A stretch of 34,729 nt of DNA from Bacteroidales bacterium. Lineage in GTDB: Bacteria; Bacteroidota; Bacteroidia; Bacteroidales; UBA3824. The DNA lies in assembly GCA_017651345.1 (NCBI GenBank), contig JAGCDD010000219.1, positions 1 through 34,729 of the forward strand, given 5' to 3'. Positions within the stretch are counted from its first letter, which is position 1, and the number at the start of each line of letters is the position of its first letter. Shown here one piece after another: positions 17,188 through 25,861 of this stretch. Both the position numbers and the translations under genes were made by a program. Under the pieces are notes generated by a model, which was not told where the DNA came from, searched no databases, and saw nothing but the letters and a program-made list of their open reading frames with translations.

Positions 17188-17913
17188 GTGTCAAACAAAG
17201 TAGTAATAATTCCAACATACAAGGAAAAAGAAAACATCGAAAACATCATAAGGGTAGTGTTTAACCTGCCCGAACCGTTCGACATACTCATAATCGACGA
17301 CAACTCGCCCGACGGCACAGCCGATATTGTTAAGAATCTTATCAAAGAGTTTCCCGACCGCCTTAATATTATAGAGCGCAGCGGCAAACTCGGTCTCGGC
17401 ACTGCCTACATCACCGGCTTCAAATGGAGCTTAGAACACGGCTACGACTATATTTTTGAAATGGACGCCGACTTTTCGCATCCGCCTGAGGATTTGATAA
17501 ACCTCTACAACGCATGTCACAACGACGGATACGATATGGCAATCGGCAGCCGTTATATTTCAGGCGTAAACGTTGTAAACTGGCCCATGGGTAGAATAAT
17601 GATGTCGTATTACGGATCGATGTATGTGCGCATAGTTACCCGCATGAAAATCATGGACACCACCGCTGGATTTGTATGCTATACTCGCAAAGTATTAGAT
17701 GCCATCGATTTAGACAAAATAAAAATGAAAGGCTACGGTTTTCAGATAGAGATGAAGTTCACTGCTTGGAAAAAGAAATTTAAAATCAAGGAAGTGCCCA
17801 TCATCTTTACCGACCGCAAGCAAGGCACATCCAAGATGAGCGGAGGCATCTTTGGCGAAGCTGTTTGGGGCGTGCTTAAGATGAAGATATCAAGCTGGTT
17901 TAAGAAATACTAA
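17188..17913 (+). CDS. Polyprenol-phosphate mannose synthase-like glycosyltransferase (DPM1-like GT2)
   Basis: The 241-residue protein starts at GTG (17188), supported by an SD-like AGAGGAG just upstream, uncommon in this phylum. It carries VVIIPTYKEKENI, ILIIDDNSPDGTADIV, GLGTAYITGF, the metal site EMDADFSHPPEDL, AIGSRYISG and a late FTDRKQGTSKMS motif. These are hallmarks of dolichol/polyprenol-phosphate mannosyltransferases, which load a sugar from GDP-mannose onto a lipid carrier. It has no C-terminal membrane domain, like the short DPM1 class. It sits 14 bp after the other GT2 gene and 3 bp before the cyclo-ligase gene. The exact sugar is inferred from family only. Confidence 0.88.
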   Translation: MSNKVVIIPTYKEKENIENIIRVVFNLPEPFDILIIDDNSPDGTADIVKNLIKEFPDRLNIIERSGKLGLGTAYITGFKWSLEHGYDYIFEMDADFSHPPEDLINLYNACHNDGYDMAIGSRYISGVNVVNWPMGRIMMSYYGSMYVRIVTRMKIMDTTAGFVCYTRKVLDAIDLDKIKMKGYGFQIEMKFTAWKKKFKIKEVPIIFTDRKQGTSKMSGGIFGEAVWGVLKMKISSWFKKY

Positions 17914-17916
17914 CCG

Positions 17917-18453
17917 ATGGACAAGAAAGCCCTCCGTGCCGAAATACGCTGCCGAAAATCTCAATATCCACCTGAAGAACTGCGCCAAAAATCACAAAAA
18001 ATCTGCGAATGGATTCTCGACGACGGAGTGTTTTGGGCGTCACACTATATATTATTGTATAATCCCCTGCCCGACGAAGTAAATGTTAACACATTGATAA
18101 CTACTGCGCACAATGCCGGCAAAACTGTGCTTTTACCCGTTGTAAATGGCGATAATCTTGTTTTAAAGCGATTTGCAGGTTTTAATTATATGTCTACTGG
18201 AGCATACAATATTTTAGAACCCGTAGGTGAAATATATCCCCGTTCAGAATACCACAAAATAGATCTTGCCATAATACCCGGTATGGCATTCGACCCATAC
18301 CGTCACCGCCTTGGCCGTGGCAAAGGATATTACGACAGACTGTTACCCCAACTCACCCAAGCCTACAAAATGGGTGTATGCTTTGATTTTCAATTCCTCG
18401 AAAACATCCCAAGCGAGGAGTGGGATGTGGTGATGGATGAGATAATAAGATAG
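17917..18453 (+). CDS. 5-formyltetrahydrofolate cyclo-ligase
   Basis: The 178-residue enzyme converts 5-formyl-THF to 5,10-methenyl-THF with ATP, recovering a stored folate form. Diagnostic features are the N-terminal basic helix (KKALRAEIRCRKSQYP), IILYNPLPDEVN-like central strand and the strongly conserved GMAFDPYRHRLGRGKGYYDR (nucleotide and substrate binding). Length is normal for the family. It is last in the plus-strand series that begins at lgt, and a terminator follows directly. Confidence 0.9.
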   Translation: MDKKALRAEIRCRKSQYPPEELRQKSQKICEWILDDGVFWASHYILLYNPLPDEVNVNTLITTAHNAGKTVLLPVVNGDNLVLKRFAGFNYMSTGAYNILEPVGEIYPRSEYHKIDLAIIPGMAFDPYRHRLGRGKGYYDRLLPQLTQAYKMGVCFDFQFLENIPSEEWDVVMDEIIR

Positions 18454-18455
18454 GT

Positions 18456-18494
18456 AAAAAAAGACTCCCGTTAGAGAAAACTCAAACGGGAGTC
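18456..18494. terminator. Bidirectional terminator between the cyclo-ligase gene and susD
   Basis: A 10-bp inverted repeat (GACTCCCGTT at 18463-18472 with AACGGGAGTC at 18485-18494) has a 12-nt loop. A seven-base A run on its left gives a strong T run for the minus-strand susCD transcript; the right side (AATTTA) is weaker for plus-strand transcripts. Confidence 0.8.
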
Positions 18495-18537
18495 AATTTA
18501 AGAGATAATTAGCTTATTTAACTAATTCGTTAAAATC

Positions 18538-20406
18538 CTAGTATCCAGGGTTTTGATCGCATTCGGGGTTCTTAATCAACTCATCAGAAGGAATAGGCAT
18601 AACCATTTTGTCTTCTTTATAGTCATAACTACGAGGAGTCCAAGGATAGTTTGTCAAAGCCTCACCTGAGGTAGCATCTTTGGGATAGTTGTGGTTGATA
18701 TGGTCGCCAAGGTAACCAGAGCGGTGCATATCAGGACACAAGCTCCATTCGCAGTTGAACTCTTTACGACGTTCCTCGTTAACAGCAACTTTCCAAACGT
18801 CAGATTCAAAACCTTTTTTAGCTTTCAACTGAGTGTAGTATTCTTTTGCATCAGGAACTGTAACGATGGTGGTGTTGAAAGGGATAGGATAAGCTCTGTC
18901 TGTTTTAAATTTCTCCTTCTTTACATCACCATTAAAATAACCATCATCATCATTATAGAAATTTGCAAGTTGGTTATAATATTCAGCATTCTTAGCATAT
19001 TCCTTTTCACATCCGATTTCAAGGTTTCCGAAAGCTCTTTCGCGAAGTTCATTAATCATACGCCAACCTTCAGACTCATCACCTGTATTAAAGCAACACT
19101 CAGCATAATCGAGCATTACGTTAGGAAGACGTTTCCAATAGATAATAGAAGGAATCCACATACCTCTTGCCCAGTTGAACAATTCAGCACTTGAAGCACG
19201 CCACAATTTGGTTGTCCAAATAGCGGGAGCATATTCACCGTTATAGAAGTGCAATTGTTTGGTTTTGGTGTCTGCTCCTTTTGTTATACCCAAAATTTCC
19301 TGAGTATAAGGGTTTTTACCCCAAACATAGTCTGATTTCTCAATGCCATATTTCTGCATAACTTCCTCAGGTACTGCACCTGTGCAGCAAGAACCATCGC
19401 GACGTTTGTCACCGTGCTCGTAGCAAGAGTACCATTCCCAAGAGAGGTAAAGCGAACCCCAACCACCGTTTTCAGGACAAGCAACGTACCATTTCAAGTT
19501 AAATTTAGCGGTAAAATCGCTCCAACCGTTCCAGTTGCTGCCTTCGTCGAGAACTTCAGCCCAGATACATTCTGGACCCCAAGCTGATTGAGGATCCCAA
19601 AGTGTAGTAAAAGATTTGTTCAATTTGTAAGGACCTTTTTCAAGAATCTCTTTCAAATCGGCTTTGGCAGTTTTGTAGTAATTATTATCCTTTGTCCAAT
19701 AAGCCAACCACATATTAGCATCGGCGCGGTAAGCAAGAGCCATACCTTTGGTACAACGACCTGCCTCGTTTTGGAAAGGATCCCAATCCAAGTTATTAAC
19801 AGCAATGTCCAAATCATCAATAATGAACTTCCACATTTCTTCATCGGTGGCAGCACGTGGTTTAGTGGGATTTTCTGTATAAGTTTCACCAGTTTTCAAC
19901 AAAGGAACACGGCGAAAATTTTGAGCAAGCCAAGTATACCAGAAAGCTCTCATAGCATGAGCTTCACCTATTAACTTGGTTTTTGTTTCTGCAGAAACAT
20001 TGACTGATTTTTCAGCATCTTCAAGACCAGCAAGGTAGTCATTACAACGGGTTATTGCAGCGTATGCGTGCAACCAACCACCGTTCAACTCTGTAGATGC
20101 TCCAGTCCATGCCTGATTACACCAAGCAATATCCCAACCTGTAGCCTGTGTATCCATTGTAGGGTGGCAACCAACAAACAAGTTGGGTTTAAATCCCCAG
20201 TCGCCGTCGGTTTCGTCTTGAGGAAACATCATATCATAGACACCTGTCATACCTTTTATGGCGTTAGCATCGTTGCTGTACAAGGCATCCATATCAACCA
20301 CATCGTAGTGGTCAGTTTCAAGGAACTCCTCTTTGCAAGAAGTAGCTCCGCTAAGCAACAAACCTACACCGGCTGCTACTCCTAAATATTTAATTATACT
20401 TTTCAT
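18538..20406 (-). CDS. SusD/RagB-type outer-membrane nutrient-binding lipoprotein
   Basis: This 622-residue product has a lipoprotein signal (MKSIIKYLGVAAGVGLLLSGATSC, lipid cysteine at 24). SusD-family features include the N-terminal TPR-like helices (GMTGVYDMMFPQDE; ITRCNDYLAGLEDA; HAMRAFWYTWLAQNFRRVPL) and the C-terminal MLDYAECCFNTGDESEGWRMINELRERAF followed by NEERRKEFNCEW. SusD proteins form the lid of the SusC channel and bind the incoming glycan or peptide. It starts 28 bp after susC, the standard order. It is rich in tryptophan, suggesting a sugar ligand, but that is only suggestive. Confidence 0.95.
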   Translation of the reverse strand: MKSIIKYLGVAAGVGLLLSGATSCKEEFLETDHYDVVDMDALYSNDANAIKGMTGVYDMMFPQDETDGDWGFKPNLFVGCHPTMDTQATGWDIAWCNQAWTGASTELNGGWLHAYAAITRCNDYLAGLEDAEKSVNVSAETKTKLIGEAHAMRAFWYTWLAQNFRRVPLLKTGETYTENPTKPRAATDEEMWKFIIDDLDIAVNNLDWDPFQNEAGRCTKGMALAYRADANMWLAYWTKDNNYYKTAKADLKEILEKGPYKLNKSFTTLWDPQSAWGPECIWAEVLDEGSNWNGWSDFTAKFNLKWYVACPENGGWGSLYLSWEWYSCYEHGDKRRDGSCCTGAVPEEVMQKYGIEKSDYVWGKNPYTQEILGITKGADTKTKQLHFYNGEYAPAIWTTKLWRASSAELFNWARGMWIPSIIYWKRLPNVMLDYAECCFNTGDESEGWRMINELRERAFGNLEIGCEKEYAKNAEYYNQLANFYNDDDGYFNGDVKKEKFKTDRAYPIPFNTTIVTVPDAKEYYTQLKAKKGFESDVWKVAVNEERRKEFNCEWSLCPDMHRSGYLGDHINHNYPKDATSGEALTNYPWTPRSYDYKEDKMVMPIPSDELIKNPECDQNPGY

Positions 20407-20434
20407 ACTCTTAATAAAATGTTAGAAATTAGAA

Positions 20435-23400
20435 TTAGAACTGAAGGTTTATACCACACATATATGTGCGAGGCATCGGGTAACGACCGGTGTCAAGACC
20501 TGTGAACAATACGCTACCTTGACCACATTCAGGATCGCCGTATTTCTTGTAAGAAGAGAACACTGCGAGGTTCTGAATTGCAACATAAACACGAGCATTG
20601 TTGATCAAAGCAGGAGCAATCCACTCTTTGGGAAGTGTGTATCCAACTTGAATGTTGCTGATACGGAAGAAGTCACCTTTCTTAACCCAAGCATCGCTAC
20701 CACGCATATTGAGGTTTTTATCGTTCCAAGAGAGACGAGCCAAAGAACCATTCTTAATGTCAGAATAGCTATCTTTCAAGATACGAGGAGTGGTCTGGTC
20801 GTCAGAAGAGAATACATTGCTCAAACGCATTGCTGAGTAAGAGTAGATATCCATTCCTGCAACACCGTAGCAGTAGAGAGAGAAATCCCAGTTTTTATAG
20901 TTAACATTAACATTGAAACCATAGTTGAAAGCGGGGAAACCATCGCCAAGGATAACCATGTCGTCTGAGTTGATGATACCGTCGTTGTTTTGGTCAACAT
21001 AACGGAAGTCGCCGACCTTGGTATCATCATTTTGTTTTGCCATAGATTTGAGTTCAGCTTCGTCTTTAATAACGCCTTGAACTTGGTAACCGTAATAAGA
21101 ACCTACAGCACTACCATTTTTGCTGATAGAGTGGTTTTCCCAGTGGAAACCTGCAGGATCACCAATTGCACCTATGTTAGAACCGTCGTTTGTAGCATCT
21201 TTGTTAACAGCAAAAATTGGTTGGTCGCCGATGTCTTCAATTTTGTTCTTGATAGAAGAACCATTGAATGTAATGCTGAAGTCAAGGTCGTTGTTGATCT
21301 TGTTGGTGTATGTCAAGCTGATTTCAACACCAGAGTTCTTGATTGTACCAAAGTTAGAATATACAGAAGCGTAACCGGTAGAAGGACGAGTAGGTTTGTT
21401 CAAGAGAAGGTCTTTAGTGGTACGCATAAAGTAGTCAAAAGTACCAGAGATTTTACCATTCAAGAAACCGAAATCAAGACCGATGTTGGTGGTTTCGTTG
21501 GTTTCCCATTGTAATTTTTCATCAGCAATAGGAGCTTTGTAACCAACCTGTTTGATACGGTTAGAGTTCATACCAGATTCTGCTGTACCGTAAGGATAAT
21601 AGTTGTAAGCAACGTCACGAGTCTGCAAAGATACAAAACCTTTACCAGCCATACCACCGGCGTTACCTACCTGACCCCATCCTAAACGGAGTTTCAAGTT
21701 GGTGAGAACATCGTTACCTTTTAAGAAGCTTTCTTCAGAAATTCTCCATGCCAAAGCAGCTGAGGGAAATACGCCCCATCTATTTTGGTTACCAAAGTTA
21801 GAAGAACCGTCGCGACGTACGGTAGCGGTTAAAATATAACGGTCGAAAAGACTGTAAGTCAAACGTCCGTAGTAAGAAATACCACGTGTTTCAGCGTTGA
21901 ATTTACCGTTGCCATTTTTAGAATCGTCGTCAAATGCCAAAGAAGTTTCACGAGTTGTTTCATAAGGCAAGTCACGTGCGCTAGCACTTACATAGTAGCC
22001 GAAATACTTAGAAACAGAATGTCCAGCCATAATTGAGAAATTGTGGATGTCGTTTTTCCATTTGTAAGTCAAATAAGTTTCAACCTGAATTGTATTGTCT
22101 TGACCTTGGTTGATATCAAAATTATAGCGGTTATCTATATCGTAAGAAACAGTTTTGAGTTGTCCGTCGGTAATATCTACGTTTTTACGAACACGACCAC
22201 CTGTAAAATTGTCGTATTCGCTTGAGTTCATATTATAAGAAGCTACCGAACGAAGGCTCAAACCTTTGAAGAAAGTAATTTCAGCAAAAGCGTTAGCCAA
22301 AACGCGGTTGTTGCGGCTGATACCATTAGCTTCCATCTGAGTAGCGTATGGGTTACCATTATTCTTAGTGTTACCTTCCCAACCGTCAGAAGTTTGTTGG
22401 CTACCAAGACCGTAAGAACCATCTGCGTTTACTACGTTTACTTTCTGATGACGACCATCTACAACATAGTCAAGAGTAGGAGTCATATAGGCAAGGTCAC
22501 GGAGAGAAGAAAGGTTACCGTTGTTGTTTACACCAATGTTAGAACCAGAGTTTTCAGAGTGAATAAAGTTAACATCACCACCGATTTCTAAATACTTATT
22601 GATTTTAGATCTTGCGCTTGTGCGAACGTTAAGACGTTTATAGTCGGTGTTAACAATCAAACCTTCATTATCCATATAACCAATTGAGAAGTTGTATGAA
22701 GAAGCTTCGGTACCACCGTTGGCAGAAACGTTGTACTGCTGACGGAAAGCATTGTGAGTCATCTGATCTTGCCAATCGATGTATTGTCTTTGTCCATCGT
22801 ATTTTTGATCCCAGATTTGGTTGTAAATACCAGCACCATCGTTGGCACGGCACTCACGGATGATTTGAGCGTATGTGTCGATATCAACAACGTCAAGTTT
22901 GAAAGGAAGAGTCTGAACAGCGAAGTCAGCTGTAGCTGTTACAACCATCTTGCCCTTCTGACCGTGTTTGGTGGTAATCATAATTACACCGTTAGCACCA
23001 GCAGAACCGTAGATTGCAGTTGCAGAAGCATCTTTCAAAACCTCGATAGACTCGATATCAGCAGGGTTGAGGAAGTTAGCATCAGTACCTACTTGAACAC
23101 CGTCTACAACGTAGAGAGGCTGAGCGGTACCGTTGATCGTGGCAACACCACGGATACGTACCTGCGATTTTCCTTCAGGAGAACCGTCTTGTGCTGTAAC
23201 TTGTACACCTGCAGCTGCACCTTGCAAGCCTTGGTTAACGTTTTGAGGAGCACGTTTCATCATGTCTTTTGTATCAACTGATACAACAGAACCCGAAACG
23301 TCAGATTTCTTCATTGTACCGTAACCAACAACAACTACTTGTTCGAGAGTTTTGTTGTCGGGATCCAATGAAACAGGAAGTGTTGATTTTCCATTAACAA

Positions 23401-23647
23401 ATACGGTGTTGGTAATGTAACCAATGTACGAAAATGTTAATGAAGCATCACTTGGAACACTGATGTTGTAATTACCGTCAATGTCGGTGATGGTTCCGTT
23501 CTGTGTTCCCGTTTGAACAACGGTAACACCTACTAAGGGCTCGTTTGTAGAGCTGTCGAACACCTTACCGGAAACTGTGATGTTCTGAGCGCTCAGAGCA
23601 AATGGGAACAATAGTGTTAATAGTCCCAATAAGAAAAATTGTCTCAT
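20435..23647 (-). CDS. SusC/RagA-type TonB-dependent outer-membrane transporter
   Basis: The 1070-residue protein has a signal peptide ending LSA-Q, then a carboxypeptidase-regulatory-like beta domain (VSGKVFDSSTNEPLVGVTVV, about 24-95). The SusC/RagA linker and TonB-box region is EQVVVVGYGTMKKSDVSGSV. The plug domain carries VRIRGVATINGTAQPLYVVDG, and the rest is the 22-strand barrel, ending with aromatic MCGINLQF. These transporters import oligomers across the outer membrane using TonB energy. Together with susD it forms a two-gene unit ended by the terminator at 18456. No glycoside hydrolase, lyase, peptidase or sulfatase is nearby, so the substrate cannot be deduced. Confidence 0.96.
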   Translation of the reverse strand: MRQFFLLGLLTLLFPFALSAQNITVSGKVFDSSTNEPLVGVTVVQTGTQNGTITDIDGNYNISVPSDASLTFSYIGYITNTVFVNGKSTLPVSLDPDNKTLEQVVVVGYGTMKKSDVSGSVVSVDTKDMMKRAPQNVNQGLQGAAAGVQVTAQDGSPEGKSQVRIRGVATINGTAQPLYVVDGVQVGTDANFLNPADIESIEVLKDASATAIYGSAGANGVIMITTKHGQKGKMVVTATADFAVQTLPFKLDVVDIDTYAQIIRECRANDGAGIYNQIWDQKYDGQRQYIDWQDQMTHNAFRQQYNVSANGGTEASSYNFSIGYMDNEGLIVNTDYKRLNVRTSARSKINKYLEIGGDVNFIHSENSGSNIGVNNNGNLSSLRDLAYMTPTLDYVVDGRHQKVNVVNADGSYGLGSQQTSDGWEGNTKNNGNPYATQMEANGISRNNRVLANAFAEITFFKGLSLRSVASYNMNSSEYDNFTGGRVRKNVDITDGQLKTVSYDIDNRYNFDINQGQDNTIQVETYLTYKWKNDIHNFSIMAGHSVSKYFGYYVSASARDLPYETTRETSLAFDDDSKNGNGKFNAETRGISYYGRLTYSLFDRYILTATVRRDGSSNFGNQNRWGVFPSAALAWRISEESFLKGNDVLTNLKLRLGWGQVGNAGGMAGKGFVSLQTRDVAYNYYPYGTAESGMNSNRIKQVGYKAPIADEKLQWETNETTNIGLDFGFLNGKISGTFDYFMRTTKDLLLNKPTRPSTGYASVYSNFGTIKNSGVEISLTYTNKINNDLDFSITFNGSSIKNKIEDIGDQPIFAVNKDATNDGSNIGAIGDPAGFHWENHSISKNGSAVGSYYGYQVQGVIKDEAELKSMAKQNDDTKVGDFRYVDQNNDGIINSDDMVILGDGFPAFNYGFNVNVNYKNWDFSLYCYGVAGMDIYSYSAMRLSNVFSSDDQTTPRILKDSYSDIKNGSLARLSWNDKNLNMRGSDAWVKKGDFFRISNIQVGYTLPKEWIAPALINNARVYVAIQNLAVFSSYKKYGDPECGQGSVLFTGLDTGRYPMPRTYMCGINLQF

Positions 23648-24108
23648 AAAAAATACTTTAATTCAGTTAATAAAATGAATCGATTTAAGTTTTTTGGACT
23701 TTTTTAGGCAAATATGCCGAGGTGTCCTAACCTCATTGGTTTGTTCTTCGTTTAATTCTCTTTTCTATGTCATAGTAAAATTTATTTTGGTTAGATATAT
23801 ATTAAGTGTCTGTAAAAATTTTCTAAACCGTAGTTAAACTACTTACTTTTGAGTACAGACAAACTTAAACAAATCCGTTAATAATATTTAAAATAGTGCA
23901 AACGTATTACTTTGAAATATGTGACAATATTTTTAAAATTTGTAACAGAGCGAGATTTTTTTTAATTTTAGAACTAATAATCACAAATTCTAAACTCAAT
24001 AAAGGGGGAAAATTGAAAAATAATGTTAAAATATGTTACATTCCATAACAGTAATTATATTAAAAAAGGAAAGCAATATTAAACTATTGATAAGTGAAAA
24101 ATAGGAAA
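23648..24108 (-). promoter_or_regulatory. Long leader and upstream control region of susCD
   Basis: This 461-bp interval has no coding frame. On the minus strand TACGTTTG (23899-23906) is a perfect -7 element and TTG (23925-23927) a -33 element, 18 nt apart, placing the start near 23892 and giving a leader of about 245 nt. Inside it are two adjacent small hairpins: 23719-23734 (GAGGT/ACCTC) and 23707-23718 (GGCA/TGCC). Upstream of the promoter are a 16-mer CAAATTCTAAACTCAA (23984-23999) and a direct repeat TGTTA at 24024 and 24034, exactly 10 bp apart. These are candidate regulator sites, but the AT-rich background makes chance matches easy. Confidence 0.5.
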
Positions 24109-25737
24109 CTACTCCCCTTCAGTATTCACTTTGCTGCGGTATTGTTTTGGAGAAACGTTAAATTGCTTCAAGAACAAAGTGCAGAAGTAAGATTGAGAAC
24201 CAAATCCTGTGATATCTGCAATCTCTTTTATCGAAATATCTTTGTTTAAAAGCAAATCAGCAGCTGTATTGAGGCGAATGGTACGAATATACTCATTAGG
24301 ATTTTGACCTGTAATGGCTTTAAACTTACGCTGAAAGTGTCCGCGGCTCATGCCTATCTCCTCGCTAAGAGTTTCAACATTGAGGTTAGGATCAGATAAA
24401 CGTTTGTTTATTACGGCAGATACACGTTTGAGCAAATCTCGCTCTTGAATAGAAGATATGCGCCCTTCTGGTAGCAATGATTCGTTGCTATACTTGCTTC
24501 TCAGCATCTTTCGCTGCTCTATTAGTTTATTTACCATCAGCGAAAGATATTTAAAGTCGAATGGTTTGGCGATAAATAAATCTCCTCCACTTTCGGCACA
24601 TTCTATACGGCTTTGAACAGAGTCATTCACCGACAAAACTATTACAGGAATATGGCATGTATCATTATTATCCTTTAAAGAGCGGCACATTGTTAAACCA
24701 TCCATCTTGGGCATAGGAATTTCGGTGATTATCAAATCGGGCAAGGTAGCCATAGCTTTGTCTAAACCAGTTTTGCCATTGGATGCTGTTTCTACATTAT
24801 ATAAAGGTGACAACAATGCCGACATATAATTTAGAATATTTGTATCAGAATCTACAATCAGCACCGTTTCAGAGCCACCTTCTTTGCCATCTCCCGAAAC
24901 TCGCAACATATTTTTACCCTTTGGCAGCACAACAGGTTTTAAATGTTCAAATTTGGTGTTAGATACATCTGATTTAAACTCAGCACCGCTTGTAAGCAAT
25001 ACAGTCAACTCAATACCATTGGCTCCAAAATGAGATACTTCCAATTTGCCATGATGCATACGAATTATATGGCACAAAAACCAAATGATGGCATATTGGT
25101 TAGATAAATCTTGTTTTTGAATGTCAGAATGAGACATATTAATCAACTCCGAAACTTTGGTAAAATTGAATCCCGATTCACTATCGCGAAGTTTTATCAA
25201 AAGATTGTTATCCGCAGAGTCGATTAGCACTTCTACTGACTTAGGCTTAGAAACGTATGAAACCAACTCGGCTATTATAATATAAAGTGCGGCATCAATC
25301 TTTTCTTTATCAATATAAGCTGAATAAGAGGGAATTACAGCATTGAACTTAAAATCAACACCTTGCTGATTTGCTACACTTGCATATTCACTGCAAATCT
25401 CTGAAACAAAGGCAACTACATCAGTTTTTTCAGCGACAAGATTATTGTGATCAAACCCTATTTCGGCTATAATATCCGACAGGCGAAATAGTCGCGAGGC
25501 ATTGCCAAGCATATAATTATAAAGTGTTTTTTGATTTTCATCGTGATTTTCGTCTCCTGATAAAGATTTGAGCTGCGAAACTAAATTAGAAACAGGAGTG
25601 CGAAACAACTTGGATACATTTGAATAAAAAAACTTAATATCGTTGAGTTGCTTCAATCTTCGTTTGTGAAAGAGAAACGCACATACAATTCCTGAAACTA
25701 CTAAAACTAAAATAAGTATCAAACAAAAATATCCCAT
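24109..25737 (-). CDS. HTCS-derived regulator lacking sensor domain, with degenerate kinase and receiver and AraC-type DNA-binding domain
   Basis: The 542-residue protein keeps the C-terminal order of a Bacteroidota hybrid two-component regulator. One membrane helix (4-23) is followed by a HisKA-like segment (33-60), an ATPase-like domain (about 105-250), a receiver (about 291-410) and an AraC-type HTH domain (about 435-536). A periplasmic sensor is absent, and an in-frame TAA two codons before the ATG rules out a longer N-terminus. The H-box reads NVSKLFRTPVS, with Lys43 where the phosphoacceptor His belongs. The ATPase N-box asparagines are Ile153 and Glu157. The receiver reads LIITEIPMPKMDG, with Glu339 replacing the phosphoacceptor Asp; Lys391 remains. 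The DNA-binding part is intact (IGMSRGHFQRKF; IADITGFGSQSYFCTLFLKQF). It probably regulates the adjacent susCD without phosphorelay; that is inferred from position. Confidence 0.88.
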   Translation of the reverse strand: MGYFCLILILVLVVSGIVCAFLFHKRRLKQLNDIKFFYSNVSKLFRTPVSNLVSQLKSLSGDENHDENQKTLYNYMLGNASRLFRLSDIIAEIGFDHNNLVAEKTDVVAFVSEICSEYASVANQQGVDFKFNAVIPSYSAYIDKEKIDAALYIIIAELVSYVSKPKSVEVLIDSADNNLLIKLRDSESGFNFTKVSELINMSHSDIQKQDLSNQYAIIWFLCHIIRMHHGKLEVSHFGANGIELTVLLTSGAEFKSDVSNTKFEHLKPVVLPKGKNMLRVSGDGKEGGSETVLIVDSDTNILNYMSALLSPLYNVETASNGKTGLDKAMATLPDLIITEIPMPKMDGLTMCRSLKDNNDTCHIPVIVLSVNDSVQSRIECAESGGDLFIAKPFDFKYLSLMVNKLIEQRKMLRSKYSNESLLPEGRISSIQERDLLKRVSAVINKRLSDPNLNVETLSEEIGMSRGHFQRKFKAITGQNPNEYIRTIRLNTAADLLLNKDISIKEIADITGFGSQSYFCTLFLKQFNVSPKQYRSKVNTEGE

Positions 25738-25757
25738 TTTTTAAATTATTTAATGAA

Positions 25758-25860
25758 CAAAATTTAAAATAAATAGCTAATAAAACTATGTGGCAAAGGA
25801 AAATAAAAGAAACAACAATTCAAAATTTAAAATCAAAAATATTACAAAATCTAAAATCAA
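25758..25860. repeat. Three near-identical 16-bp motifs between the regulator and peroxidase genes
   Basis: CAAAATTTAAAATAAA (25758-25773), CAAAATTTAAAATCAA (25821-25836) and CAAAATCTAAAATCAA (25845-25860) differ by one or two bases. Copies 2 and 3 start 24 bp apart. They fill the 124-bp gap upstream of the regulator gene, which otherwise shows no clear promoter. Low complexity weakens the case. Confidence 0.45.
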
Positions 25861-25861
25861 A

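Noticed and set aside
23837..23860. Palindromes GTAGTTTAACTAC (minus strand) and a nearby TACT/AGTA pair
   Set aside because: Short AT-rich palindromes inside the susC leader without a T run; not distinguishable from chance as an operator or terminator.
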